Of a DNA stretch of 40,759 nucleotides, positions 11,878-19,998 are shown piece after piece. Where the stretch lies: NCBI RefSeq assembly GCF_003570725.1, contig NZ_QWVS01000063.1:1-40759 (forward strand), given 5' to 3'. The notes under the pieces are model-generated. The model was not told the origin of the DNA and made no database searches. It saw only the letters and a list, made by a program, of their open reading frames with translations. The translations under genes were made by a program, and so were the position numbers. How positions within the stretch are numbered: position 1 is the stretch's first letter; each line of letters opens with the position of its first letter. This DNA comes from Peribacillus asahii (GTDB lineage Bacteria; Bacillota; Bacilli; Bacillales; DSM-1321).

Positions 11878-11905
11878 TTTATATGAACTTTTCTAAACAT
11901 TTCAA
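11878..11905 (-). promoter_or_regulatory. sigma-A promoter of the yitJ-metH transcript
   Basis: On the minus strand TTGAAA (11905-11900) and TATAAA (11883-11878) are separated by 16 bases, placing the transcript start right at the S-box. The rest of the gap to dapF (11906-12189) is AT-rich and shows no gene. Confidence 0.6.
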
Positions 11906-12189
11906 ATTAAATTACAATATAATTATTCTTAATTTACATGAAACAAATAGGAAATTCAATACTTTCGGGTTAATTTTTGAATTTTTCAAACGAAATTATA
12001 AACAATTCATTCTAAATCACGAACAATCTATAACAGTATTCCTTTTTTTGTAAGCGTTTCATTTTTTCACCTTCAAAATACTTCTTCCTATTGTATCAAA
12101 TATTTAGAAAAAAATATTTACGCCAAATTTTTCATACGCTATGTCAAATAATACGATTAATCAACAATGTCATATAACAGAATCAATAA

Positions 12190-12222
12190 ACAAAGAGCGC
12201 CCCCTTTAGAGACACTCTTTTC
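12190..12222 (-). terminator. terminator of dapF
   Basis: A stem of about 9 bp (AAGAGTGTC with GGCGCTCTT, with two G-T pairs) lies directly after the dapF stop, followed by a T-rich tract on the minus strand. Confidence 0.65.
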
Positions 12223-12225
12223 ATT

Positions 12226-13209
12226 TTATAAAACTTCTTTTAAATAACTTTGTACGTCTGCTTTAAGCTTTGCATATAACATAATTTCTTGATCAAAGCT
12301 TTCTTTTGTCAGCACATTAAATTTCTCTGGACAATTTAAATCCACTTCAATCGTTGCTTTGTATTCATTGGTTGCATTCCCAATCAAGTCAATGGAATAT
12401 TGATTATCACGTTTATGAACAACGCATTTCACTTTACCACCGTTATTGAATACGGAAATATCACTTTCAAGCTCATTTAAACCATTTAAGCATGTTACTA
12501 AACTTGAAGCTGACATCGCTGTTCCACATGCGTTTGTAAAGCCAACACCGCGTTCGAATGTACGGACATAAATATGTCCTGCTTCTAATTGTTTTACAAA
12601 GCTTACATTTACTCCATCTGGGAAAAGCTCATTCGGTCCATTTACTTTTGTTGCTAATACTTCCTGAACATCAGAATGAATCATTTCGCTATCTACAATC
12701 GTAACTAAATGTGGGTTTGGTACAGCTAAAGCCGAAAAAAGAAGCGTATCATGCAATTCTGGCAATCTTTCGTTTTGTAATTCGCTTTGTTCAATTACAA
12801 GCGGCAAATCCTTAACATCGAAGCTTACCGGTGAGATTTCCACTTTAAACGTCGGGATCCCTTCATATACATCAGCTACCTTTTCAACCTCTAAATCCAC
12901 TTTCATCGTTTCAATAACTAAGTTCTCTTTACCAAGCGTATCAATTGCATAGCGAGCTACACAGCGCAGCCCATTTCCACACATAGATGCTTCCGATCCA
13001 TCTGCATTAAACACGCGCATTCTTGCATCAGCACGCTCGCTTTTTAATACGAATAAAATACCGTCCGCTCCTAATTCGCTTTCACGATTACATAATGCTA
13101 GTGCTAATTGGCGGCGTTCTTCCTCTGTAAAAGAAAGATCTGTCGTCAATTCATCAATAATGAAAAAATCATTACCTGAGCCGTGGCTTTTTAATAAGTC
13201 AATAATCAT
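12226..13209 (-). CDS. dapF: diaminopimelate epimerase
   Basis: DapF interconverts LL- and meso-diaminopimelate for lysine and peptidoglycan. The two catalytic cysteines are present: Cys77 in MCGNGLRC and Cys228 in ACGTAMSAS. GSGNDFF near the start and RTFERGVGFTNACG are typical. At 327 residues it is about 45 longer than the usual 270-285. The extra residues form a C-terminal tail (after about 285) of unknown role. It is a single gene with its own terminator. No lysine riboswitch was seen in the 270-base gap upstream. Confidence 0.93.
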   Translation of the reverse strand: MIIDLLKSHGSGNDFFIIDELTTDLSFTEEERRQLALALCNRESELGADGILFVLKSERADARMRVFNADGSEASMCGNGLRCVARYAIDTLGKENLVIETMKVDLEVEKVADVYEGIPTFKVEISPVSFDVKDLPLVIEQSELQNERLPELHDTLLFSALAVPNPHLVTIVDSEMIHSDVQEVLATKVNGPNELFPDGVNVSFVKQLEAGHIYVRTFERGVGFTNACGTAMSASSLVTCLNGLNELESDISVFNNGGKVKCVVHKRDNQYSIDLIGNATNEYKATIEVDLNCPEKFNVLTKESFDQEIMLYAKLKADVQSYLKEVL

Positions 13210-13420
13210 CTTGTCTCATCCTATTCTGTTGAATACTTAAAAACACTACATTTAATCCTATCATAGCATTTTCAGTTGAATTGTGTCAGTAGGAATCTTT
13301 TTTACAAAGGGCTTTGTTACATACTATTGTTAACAACGCAATTACACCAACAATCGACAGTATCCTACAACAAAACCTCACAACTAACTATGGTGTGATA
13401 TGACAGCTTCCTCCAAAACT

Positions 13421-13451
13421 AAAAAACGTGCGAAACTAAAGCTTCGCACGC
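13421..13451 (-). terminator. terminator of the carbonic anhydrase gene
   Basis: An 8-bp stem (CGTGCGAA with TTCGCACG) is followed on the minus strand by TTTTTT, a textbook intrinsic terminator. Confidence 0.85.
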
Positions 13452-13479
13452 AATAAGCCTTATAATATCCCTCAAGCGC

Positions 13480-14058
13480 TTACTTAACGTTTTCTAATTC
13501 TTTATATCCATCAACAACCACTTCTAATTTTCCAGTATCCGGCGCAATAATCAAACCGTGAACAGGAATTGTTTTTGGAATAAGTGGATGATTTTTAATA
13601 CAATTCACACTATGTTTTACACTTTCATACACATCATCAAAACCGCGAAGCCAATTTTTGATATCAATTCCTGAATTTTCGATTGTTGAAATCGTACCTT
13701 CTGGAACACCGCGATTAACCATTTTCTTAATCATTTCATCTGTATTGACCGCTGACATCCCACAATCATGATGTGGAATTACGTAAATTTCATCCGCTTT
13801 CAATTCATAAACAGCAACAAGGATACTACGCATAACACTTCCAAATGGATGGGAAACGATTGCTCCTGCTGTTTTTAAAATTTTTATATCACCATTACGG
13901 ACATTCATAGACTTTGGAAGTAGCTCGACAAGACGAGTATCCATACAACTAACAACTACCATTTTTTTATCAGGGTATTTAGTTGTTTGATACTTTGTGT
14001 ACTCCCCTTCATTAACAAACTTTTCATTATATTCAAGAATTTCATTTAACAAGCTCAT
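13480..14058 (-). CDS. beta-class carbonic anhydrase
   Basis: This zinc enzyme interconverts CO2 and bicarbonate in the cytoplasm. The 192 residues show the beta-class metal and catalytic set: Cys38, Asp40 and Arg42 in CMDTR, and His96 and Cys99 in HHDCG. The length and motifs match the small YtiB-like Bacillus proteins. It stands alone, with its own terminator, so context gives no further role. Confidence 0.92.
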   Translation of the reverse strand: MSLLNEILEYNEKFVNEGEYTKYQTTKYPDKKMVVVSCMDTRLVELLPKSMNVRNGDIKILKTAGAIVSHPFGSVMRSILVAVYELKADEIYVIPHHDCGMSAVNTDEMIKKMVNRGVPEGTISTIENSGIDIKNWLRGFDDVYESVKHSVNCIKNHPLIPKTIPVHGLIIAPDTGKLEVVVDGYKELENVK

Positions 14059-14150
14059 TTGTTGTCATCTCCTGATTAGCTATGTATTTCACTTGTACAG
14101 TATATCAAATATTCGCAAAATTGACTACACTTCTGTTTTAAATCAGATAT

Positions 14151-14951
14151 TCAATGATCACGGTGATGTAATACAGCGGCTAAAAAGCCTAAAATAATGA
14201 CTCTCTCCTGTTCATTAATGATCGAAGAAAAAGTAATAATCGGTGTATTTAATTCAAATCGCTTAGCCCACTCTACCGGCATCCAGCCCTCTTGAAAGGA
14301 GGCAACATTTTTCTTATCTATTGTTTTAAGCTGTAAAGAGTAAAGACTTGCCTTTGATTCTACTGCAATCCATTCACGCTGATTTCCTTTATAGATAATC
14401 CCTTTAATTTTAATTAGTGAATCCTTCCAGTTTTCTCGGTAACCCCCAATTATTTCATCATCGGCATTATAAATCGTCATCGAATTCGTTAACCCTGCTC
14501 GAGTATGATATTTTGCCCTAACTTGTCCATCGCTATCCAATAAGATAAATCGCTTGGGCAACAGCAGTGAAACGACGTTCGGAATCAACCACATAAACCA
14601 GCGCGTATTTTGATCACGAACTTCTCCAAGAAGCAAACCTTTCGAATCAAATAGCAGCATACGTAATGTTGGTGCAGGCATAAAAACGACTAATACATGG
14701 TCTATGCTTAATAACTGACCACTTATTTGCATCGGCTTATCCCCTAATTTTTCTACCCTTTTGTCATAGATTCGAAAATAAAAGAAGTGAAGCACACTAA
14801 AAATGATGATCGGAATAACAAAGATTAATAAATCCCCTTCAAATAATTGTAAAAGGTGACAAACAAAAAAAATAATCGCTAATAATAGAGAAATCCAAGC
14901 AACGCAAAAGCATGCTTTAGCTGTTTTCTGGTAATACTCTCGAATATTCAT
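14151..14951 (-). CDS. membrane protein with a tubby/LURP-like cytosolic domain
   Basis: This 266-residue protein has two predicted membrane helices near the N-terminus (about 12-34 and 40-58). The remainder is a beta-rich soluble region with repeated strand-turn phrases such as LRMLLFDSKGLLLGEVRD and MTIYNADDEIIGGYRENW. These resemble the tubby C-terminal/LURP-one (YxjI-like) fold, a weak, pattern-based assignment. I do not recognise a function. It ends next to the carbonic anhydrase gene (92 bases from its start) on the same strand but with no sign of a shared role. Confidence 0.65.
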   Translation of the reverse strand: MNIREYYQKTAKACFCVAWISLLLAIIFFVCHLLQLFEGDLLIFVIPIIIFSVLHFFYFRIYDKRVEKLGDKPMQISGQLLSIDHVLVVFMPAPTLRMLLFDSKGLLLGEVRDQNTRWFMWLIPNVVSLLLPKRFILLDSDGQVRAKYHTRAGLTNSMTIYNADDEIIGGYRENWKDSLIKIKGIIYKGNQREWIAVESKASLYSLQLKTIDKKNVASFQEGWMPVEWAKRFELNTPIITFSSIINEQERVIILGFLAAVLHHRDH

Positions 14952-15057
14952 AATTAGCTCCTTGACTAAAGATTCATACTCTCTCTATATTGTTATTTCG
15001 CTATCCATTCCTTAATTCCCTTTAACAAAAATCAATAGTATCTTATAACAAAGCCTA

Positions 15058-15099
15058 ACAAAAAAAGAATCTAGACAAACATAAGCTAGATTCCTTTTT
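15058..15099 (-). terminator. terminator of the DUF4870 gene
   Basis: An 8-bp stem (GAATCTAG at 15067-15074 with CTAGATTC at 15086-15093) is followed by a T-run on the minus strand. Confidence 0.75.
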
Positions 15100-15105
15100 C
15101 ATGGC

Positions 15106-15430
15106 TTATAAAATTCGAAAAATAAGTGGAATTCGATACTCGACTCCTTCATAGGCACGTATCGCCGCAAGGATTGTAAACACAAACGCTGCAACCCCTA
15201 AAATAGGCAGAATCAATACGCCAATTCCAACAAAAACAAGAAGTGAGGCAATTATTCCATAAATCGTGTAGGAGATAAGAAAATTAAAATACTCTCGACC
15301 ATGATAATCAATATATGGTGAATCTTTTTTCACTAACCAAATAATGAGCGGTCCAAGAAGCGGAAAAAATAAACTAATAACATAAATAAGAACAGCAAAT
15401 ACTTTTTCATCTTGCGTAACTATTTGTCAT
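15106..15430 (-). pseudogene. DUF4870 membrane protein, frameshifted at its start
   Basis: The clear part (75 codons from a GTG at 15333) reads like the middle and end of a DUF4870 protein: KKDSPYIDYHGREYFNFLIS, then two membrane segments. The same frame continues upstream without a stop to 15423 and encodes the missing N-terminal helix (TQDEKVFAVLIYVISLFF and PLLGPLIIWLV). The only good ribosome site (GGGAGGAGG) and ATG (15430) are one base out of frame and lead to a stop after seven codons. Either one base was gained near 15424-15427, or translation starts at a rare ATA at 15423. With the shift repaired the protein is about 108 residues, normal for the family. Confidence 0.65.
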
Positions 15431-15632
15431 TCCTCCTCCCTCATTCCATACTATATCTATTTATACGCATAAACATAGAAACGGTTTCATTTTTCATCAT
15501 TTTATAGAGAATTTTTTAATATATGCACTAGAAATTCCAAATATATCGCTTAATGCTGCACATCTTTGGACATAGACTCGCATACAGATAATTAGTGTTT
15601 GTCCTTACTACTCTTACCTGAGGTGAATTCAA

Positions 15633-16415
15633 TTGTTAAATGAATTTCAAGCATTCATTCTCGGCATCATTCAAGGGTTGACTGAATTTTTACCGATTTC
15701 TAGCACAGGACATTTATATTTAGGGCGTCACCTATTTCATTTAGATGAAGCAGGTATTTTCTTAGATACGATGCTTCACATTGGTACATTGCTTGCTCTA
15801 CTCGTTGTCTATAAGCAAGAAATCATTTCCATCGTCAAAAAGCCATTTTCAAAAATGACTGCGTTACTCATTGCTGGAACGATTCCTGCAGTATTTGCTG
15901 GCGTCTTACTTGGAGATTGGTTTGATTCACTTTCGAAGTCAGGTGTGACCATCGGCTGGGAGTTTCTTGCTACTGGTCTCATTCTATGGTTCGCGGATGC
16001 AAGAAAAGGGGGTGCGAAAACATTAGAGCAAATTTCCGTAAAAGATGCGTTCATAATCGGTACGTTTCAGGCAGCTGCCATCATGCCTGCCCTCTCTCGA
16101 TCAGGCTTAACAATTGCAGCTGGATTGTTGTGTAAACTCGACCGTTCCACCGCTGCTTATTTCTCCTTTTTACTATCGATTCCAGCAATCGCTGGCGGGA
16201 TTGTGTTTCAAATGAAGCCCATTTTTACTGGAGAAGTAGAGCAACTTTCGTTTATGGCTCTTTTTATCGGTACGTTAACTTCAGCAATCTTTGGCTATAT
16301 AGCGGTTGTTTGGATGATTGATTTCTTAAAAAAACAATCATTAAAGTGGTTTGCCGTATATGTTTGGATTCTCGGAATCCTCATTTTATCCCTCCAATTC
16401 ACCGGAAAATTTTAA
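15633..16415 (+). CDS. uppP: undecaprenyl-diphosphatase
   Basis: UppP (BacA family) dephosphorylates undecaprenyl diphosphate so that the lipid carrier can be reused in cell-wall synthesis; overproduction gives bacitracin resistance in known cases. The 260-residue membrane protein carries both family motifs: GLTEFLPISSTGH (Glu18, His27) and PALSRSGLT. About seven to eight membrane helices are apparent. It starts with TTG at 15633, supported by AGGTG 8-9 bases upstream. No clear terminator was found after it. Confidence 0.95.
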   Translation: MLNEFQAFILGIIQGLTEFLPISSTGHLYLGRHLFHLDEAGIFLDTMLHIGTLLALLVVYKQEIISIVKKPFSKMTALLIAGTIPAVFAGVLLGDWFDSLSKSGVTIGWEFLATGLILWFADARKGGAKTLEQISVKDAFIIGTFQAAAIMPALSRSGLTIAAGLLCKLDRSTAAYFSFLLSIPAIAGGIVFQMKPIFTGEVEQLSFMALFIGTLTSAIFGYIAVVWMIDFLKKQSLKWFAVYVWILGILILSLQFTGKF

Positions 16416-16574
16416 ATAAAAACGCATGATTGAGGCAATCGTTTGCATAAAATAAAAATAACAAAATTTAGTCGAAAAAACAGGTAAAATTACTATATCC
16501 AAATGCGTTTATTTTTAGTATTATAACAAGGTAGAGCATATTATATTTCTGACAATAAAAATAGGGAAGGCAAA

Positions 16575-16690
16575 TGGTGCGCCACCGGTTTCACGGTTCT
16601 AGTGGGTTCGATTCCCACCCCGAAATTTTTTGATGAATTACTTAAAAAATTTCGAGGGTGGGCGGCAGCTACGCTATAGAACTGCCCTCA
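16575..16690 (+). ncRNA. structured leader with tRNA T-arm-like hairpin, upstream of a GNAT gene
   Basis: Three elements can be drawn. A small hairpin GGTG-CGC-CACC lies at 16576-16586. A 5-bp stem with a 7-base TTCGATT loop (16602-16618) has the geometry and bases of a tRNA T-arm. A long stem of 18 pairs with one bulge joins 16614-16631 with 16644-16662 and would compete with the T-arm-like hairpin for bases 16614-16618. A further GGCAG/CTGCC hairpin (16664-16686) ends just before the GNAT ribosome site. I find no complete tRNA (no upstream acceptor strand). It could be an attenuator, an unrecognised riboswitch or a mobile repeat. Confidence 0.45.
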
Positions 16691-16706
16691 AAACGGAGGG
16701 ATGGAA

Positions 16707-17261
16707 ATGTTAAAGAAAAGAGATTTTGTTGATTGTTCTTCTCTTTATGATTTAATGTCGCATCCAGATGTCTTCCCTTTCGTACGCCAAAAAGTAGATT
16801 CTTACGAAGAATACGTTTTTGTTACAAAGCAAACGATTGAAGCTGAAGAAGCTGGTGAACTAATTTCAAGAACAATTTTAGATGAATGGGATAATCCGAT
16901 TGGCTGCATCTCCCTATATGATGTGGAAAATGGTGCAGGATTTCTCGGTACATGGTTAGGTAAACCATTCCATGGAAAAGGCTATAATACCCTTGCAAAA
17001 GAAGCTTTCTTTAAAGAAATCTTTTTTGAACTTGGTATAGAGACCGTATTTATGCGCATTCGCAAAAAAAATATTCGCTCTTTAAAGGCAGCTGAAAAAC
17101 TCCCTTATGCGATAAAAGTAAATGAAACAAGAAAAGCATTATATGAACAAATTAACCAAAATGAAGATATATTCGATCTTTTCGAAATTCCAAAAGATTT
17201 ATACACGCTGCATATCCTTCGACAAAATGATGACAATGATCAACAGCTTATGGAGGCATAG
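16707..17261 (+). CDS. GNAT family N-acetyltransferase
   Basis: The 184-residue protein resembles RimJ/RimL-type GNAT enzymes: a beta-rich centre (GCISLYDVENGAGFLGTWLG), the acetyl-CoA loop GKPFHGKGYNTLAKEAF, and the C-terminal RIRKKNIRSLKAAEKLPY. The acceptor is unknown. I prefer the ATG at 16707, with GGAGGG 6 bases upstream, over the ATG at 16701 that touches the ribosome site. The C-terminal 40 residues are acidic and less typical. It follows the structured leader at 16575-16690, which may regulate it. Confidence 0.82.
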   Translation: MLKKRDFVDCSSLYDLMSHPDVFPFVRQKVDSYEEYVFVTKQTIEAEEAGELISRTILDEWDNPIGCISLYDVENGAGFLGTWLGKPFHGKGYNTLAKEAFFKEIFFELGIETVFMRIRKKNIRSLKAAEKLPYAIKVNETRKALYEQINQNEDIFDLFEIPKDLYTLHILRQNDDNDQQLMEA

Positions 17262-17267
17262 CGCACT

Positions 17268-17304
17268 TAAATCCCTTTACATTTGTGTAAAGGGATTTAT
17301 TTAT
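17268..17304 (+). terminator. terminator of the GNAT gene
   Basis: A 13-bp stem (AAATCCCTTTACA with its complement) and a TTTG loop are followed by ATTTATT on the plus strand. Confidence 0.85.
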
Positions 17305-17421
17305 TGACAGAAAAATTAATCTTTTCTGATTATTACTCTGTTCATCGTAATGATATTTTCGTATAATAAACACATTACTTGAACATTTTCCCAAAAAAAA
17401 TCGAAAGGATTTGTTTCAATT

Positions 17422-17817
17422 ATGATGAAAAAAGGATTTCTTTTTATCATTCAACTGATAGTGCTTATTACCATTTGTAAAATTGGTTACGTATGCACAG
17501 ATTTCTCCCATTTACCTATTCCTGGAAACGTTATTGGGATACTCTTATTATTTATCCTGCTTCAAACAAATGTCATAAAGCTGGAATGGGTGGATTTTAC
17601 AGCTAGCTTCTTTGTCAAGCATCTCGCTTTTTTCTTTATCCCGATTGCCGTTAGCTTAATGACATTAGGTGCCTTATTTTTCCACTATGGATGGGCTTTA
17701 GCACTTGTTCTGGGCATCAGTCTAATCGTTGGTTTTATCGTGTCTGCATTAACCGTACAAAAACTTGCACAGAAAGGAGAAGTCAAACAGCATGGAAACG
17801 TTCATCACCATTTATAG
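17422..17817 (+). CDS. CidA/LrgA family holin-like protein
   Basis: The 131-residue protein has four hydrophobic segments and the LrgA/CidA phrase LPIPGNVIGILLLF, with FFVKHLAFFFIPIAVSLM further on. In staphylococci and bacilli such proteins act with LrgB/CidB in murein hydrolase control and in pyruvate or overflow-metabolite transport. Whether this copy is the CidA or LrgA type cannot be told. Its end overlaps the start of the lrgB-like gene. A TATAAT box at 17362-17367 is a candidate -10. No LytSR-type regulator is adjacent. Confidence 0.88.
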   Translation: MMKKGFLFIIQLIVLITICKIGYVCTDFSHLPIPGNVIGILLLFILLQTNVIKLEWVDFTASFFVKHLAFFFIPIAVSLMTLGALFFHYGWALALVLGISLIVGFIVSALTVQKLAQKGEVKQHGNVHHHL

Positions 17818-18475
17818 CATCAGCATCACCATTATTGCGTACATATTAGCACGGAAAATATATATGAAATATCCATCACCTTTTACAACACCTGTTTTTT
17901 TATGTACGGTTGCTGTCATATCAACCTTACTTATCAGCAACTTACATTTCGAAGACTACGTAGTAGCGAAAGACATCATCACATATTTTCTTGGACCCGC
18001 AACAGTCGCTTTAGCTGTACCGCTTTATAAAAATCGTGCCATTATCGCAAAATATGCCATTCCAGCGATTAGCGGTACTATTCTTGGCTTAGCCTTCACT
18101 TTATGTATCGCGATTATCATCGCTAAACTATTCTCCTTCAGTTTAAACATGGTTCAAGCACTCGCTGTAAAATCGGTTACGGTCCCGATTGCCGTTGAGA
18201 TTATGTCGTTATATGAAGGGGACGAAAATTTAGCGGCCGCCTTTGTACTTATAACAGGCATTCTTGGTACAATGATTGCTCCTTGGCTTATGGATAAGCT
18301 CCATATCACAATGCCTTTTGCTCGTGGGATTGCATATGGAACAATTGCCCACGGTTTCGGTACCGCTCACGCCGCTCAGGAAAGTGAGTTTACTGGGGCA
18401 GTAGCCGGAGCAGCGATGGCGATAGCTGGTATTATAATCGCTTTCTGTTTCCCTCTGTTTTATCCTTTTTTATAA
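17792..18475 (+). CDS. LrgB/CidB family membrane protein
   Basis: This 227-residue partner of the LrgA-like protein has about seven membrane helices and the family signature KSVTVPIAVEIMSLYEGDENLAAAF followed by GTAHGFGTAHA-type residues (GTIAHGFGTAHAAQ). The start at 17792 is supported by AAAGGAG 12 bases upstream and by alignment to other LrgB starts; the frame is open to 17765. It overlaps the upstream gene by 26 bases, so the two are co-transcribed and probably work as one complex. Confidence 0.9.
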   Translation: METFITIYSISITIIAYILARKIYMKYPSPFTTPVFLCTVAVISTLLISNLHFEDYVVAKDIITYFLGPATVALAVPLYKNRAIIAKYAIPAISGTILGLAFTLCIAIIIAKLFSFSLNMVQALAVKSVTVPIAVEIMSLYEGDENLAAAFVLITGILGTMIAPWLMDKLHITMPFARGIAYGTIAHGFGTAHAAQESEFTGAVAGAAMAIAGIIIAFCFPLFYPFL

Positions 18476-18535
18476 AATGAAACTTGCATCAATAGGAGAC
18501 TGCCCGCTAAATGCGGGATAGATAGTGCCTATACA

Positions 18536-18570
18536 AACAGGTTCGAACCTCAATGGCTCGAACCTGTTAT
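18536..18570. terminator. bidirectional terminator between lrgB-like gene and DUF2639 gene
   Basis: An 11-bp stem (AACAGGTTCGA with TCGAACCTGTT) lies between the two convergent genes. A smaller hairpin CCCGC-TAAAT-GCGGG lies just upstream (18503-18517). Confidence 0.75.
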
Positions 18571-18574
18571 TTCG

Positions 18575-18715
18575 TTATTTTTGCAACTCTTTATACAAAT
18601 TCCGTAACACATGCGTCTTATACAGCTCTAGCTTTCGACGCTCTACCGGGTGATGCTTAATCCCCATCTTTTTTAATTCCGCAATAAACCAACCTTTTGA
18701 ATATTGATAAGCCAT
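18575..18715 (-). CDS. DUF2639 (YflJ-like) small protein
   Basis: This 46-residue protein has the DUF2639 pattern SKGWFIAELKKMGI followed by RRKLELYKTHVLRNLY. The start at 18715 is set by GAGGAGG seven bases upstream; the longer frame to 18769 has no ribosome site. Function is unknown. Its start lies 57 bases after the MurG stop on the same strand with no terminator between, so the two are probably co-transcribed. Confidence 0.8.
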   Translation of the reverse strand: MAYQYSKGWFIAELKKMGIKHHPVERRKLELYKTHVLRNLYKELQK

Positions 18716-18771
18716 TTCTATTCCTCCTCTAGCATTTAGAACAACATATGCTAGAGAAACTAGATACATGC

Positions 18772-19845
18772 TTATTTTTTCATTAAATCTAGTAATAATT
18801 GATACATTTCAGGTCCTGTTTTAAATGGACGCTTCTGCTCCATCTTCGCGCGATACGTCGAAGACTCCTTCAATAAATGATCAAGCGTTGACTCAAATTG
18901 TTCAAAACTCAAATTTTCCTCTTGAATAACCTTACAAAATCCTTGTTTTTCAAAGCTCGCTGCATTTAAAATTTGATCGCCGCGAGAAGCATTTGCACTT
19001 AGCGGAATCAGCAGCATTGGCTTTTGTAAACCAAGAAACTCAAAAATCGAATTAGATCCTGCACGTGAAACAACGACATCTGCTGCTGCTAATAAGTCGA
19101 ATAGCTCCTCGTGCACATATTCAAACGGAGCATATCCTGGCTGCTTCAATGACTCTTCGACATTTCCTTTACCGCAAATGTGAATGATTTGATAATGACG
19201 AAGCAGTTCTTCAAGATTCTTTGTAATCAAATGATTAATACGAACAGCGCCTAAACTCCCGCCCATAATGAGCAAAACTGGCTTTTTACTAGTAAAACCA
19301 CAAAAGCGCTTTCCTTTTTCCCCATTTCCCGCAAAAATACCATCGCGTAATACAGCGCCGATATATAATGCTTTTTCTTTCGGCAAATGGGCATTGGACT
19401 CTTCAAACGTTGTAAAGATTTTTGAAGCAAATGGCATCGCGATTTTATTTGCTAAACCTGGTGTGTAATCAGATTCATGAATAAAAATCGGAATTTTAAG
19501 CATTCTAGCTGCAAGCACAACTGGAACAGACACAAATCCCCCTTTAGAGAAAATAAAGTCTGGTCGTGTTTTCTTTAAAATTCGACGTGCATCAAAGATT
19601 CCTTTAATTACACGAAATGGGTCTTTTAAATTTTCAATCGATACATATCTGCGCAGTTTTCCAACAGATACCGTTTCATAACGAATATTAGGGAATTCTT
19701 TTTCAATAATCGTTTTTTCAATCCCTTTTTCAGAGCCAATATACGTAATATCCCAATCATTTTTAATAAACTCAGGAATAATTGCTGTATTTACAGATAC
19801 ATGTCCAGCCGAACCTCCGCCGGTAAACACGATTTTTTTTGTCAA
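18772..19845 (-). CDS. murG: MurG-type UDP-GlcNAc:lipid I N-acetylglucosaminyltransferase
   Basis: MurG adds GlcNAc to lipid I on the inner face of the membrane. The 357-residue protein shows the GT28 pattern: TGGGSAGHVSVN at the N-terminus (donor-site loop), GGFVSVPVVLAA, IHESDYTPGLANK, MGGSLGAVRINH, and the C-terminal SRAGSNSIFEFL and RGDQILNA motifs. I prefer TTG at 19845, with GAAGGTG six bases upstream, over in-frame starts further out. It is not in a division/cell-wall cluster here, so it may be a second MurG copy, as found in some bacilli. Confidence 0.9.
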   Translation of the reverse strand: MTKKIVFTGGGSAGHVSVNTAIIPEFIKNDWDITYIGSEKGIEKTIIEKEFPNIRYETVSVGKLRRYVSIENLKDPFRVIKGIFDARRILKKTRPDFIFSKGGFVSVPVVLAARMLKIPIFIHESDYTPGLANKIAMPFASKIFTTFEESNAHLPKEKALYIGAVLRDGIFAGNGEKGKRFCGFTSKKPVLLIMGGSLGAVRINHLITKNLEELLRHYQIIHICGKGNVEESLKQPGYAPFEYVHEELFDLLAAADVVVSRAGSNSIFEFLGLQKPMLLIPLSANASRGDQILNAASFEKQGFCKVIQEENLSFEQFESTLDHLLKESSTYRAKMEQKRPFKTGPEMYQLLLDLMKK

Positions 19846-19952
19846 TGTTTTCACCTTCCAACCAAAAGAACTTACCTTCCATAATACCACACCTGAACCA
19901 TTCACCAACTAAAAAGAAAAATCAAATTCTTTTCATTTCCATGACAGACGTA

Positions 19953-19961
19953 TGATATAAT
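19953..19961 (+). promoter_or_regulatory. extended -10 promoter of the MATE gene
   Basis: TGATATAAT is a perfect TATAAT with the TGn extension. No good -35 is seen, as expected of extended -10 promoters. It lies 38 bases ahead of the MATE start. Confidence 0.55.
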
Positions 19962-19998
19962 CTTTCCATTGTGGAAAAATTGAACTAGAGGTACATCA

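Noticed and set aside
13210..13420. Lysine riboswitch ahead of dapF
   Set aside because: No conserved lysine aptamer segments were found in the gap.
15106..15333. DUF4870 gene as a normal 75-residue gene starting at GTG 15333
   Set aside because: There is no ribosome site there, and the same frame encodes the missing first helix upstream, so truncation at the annotated start is artificial.
16560..16630. A tRNA gene
   Set aside because: Only the T-arm geometry is right. There is no acceptor 5' strand complementary to the bases after the T-arm and no proper anticodon arm.
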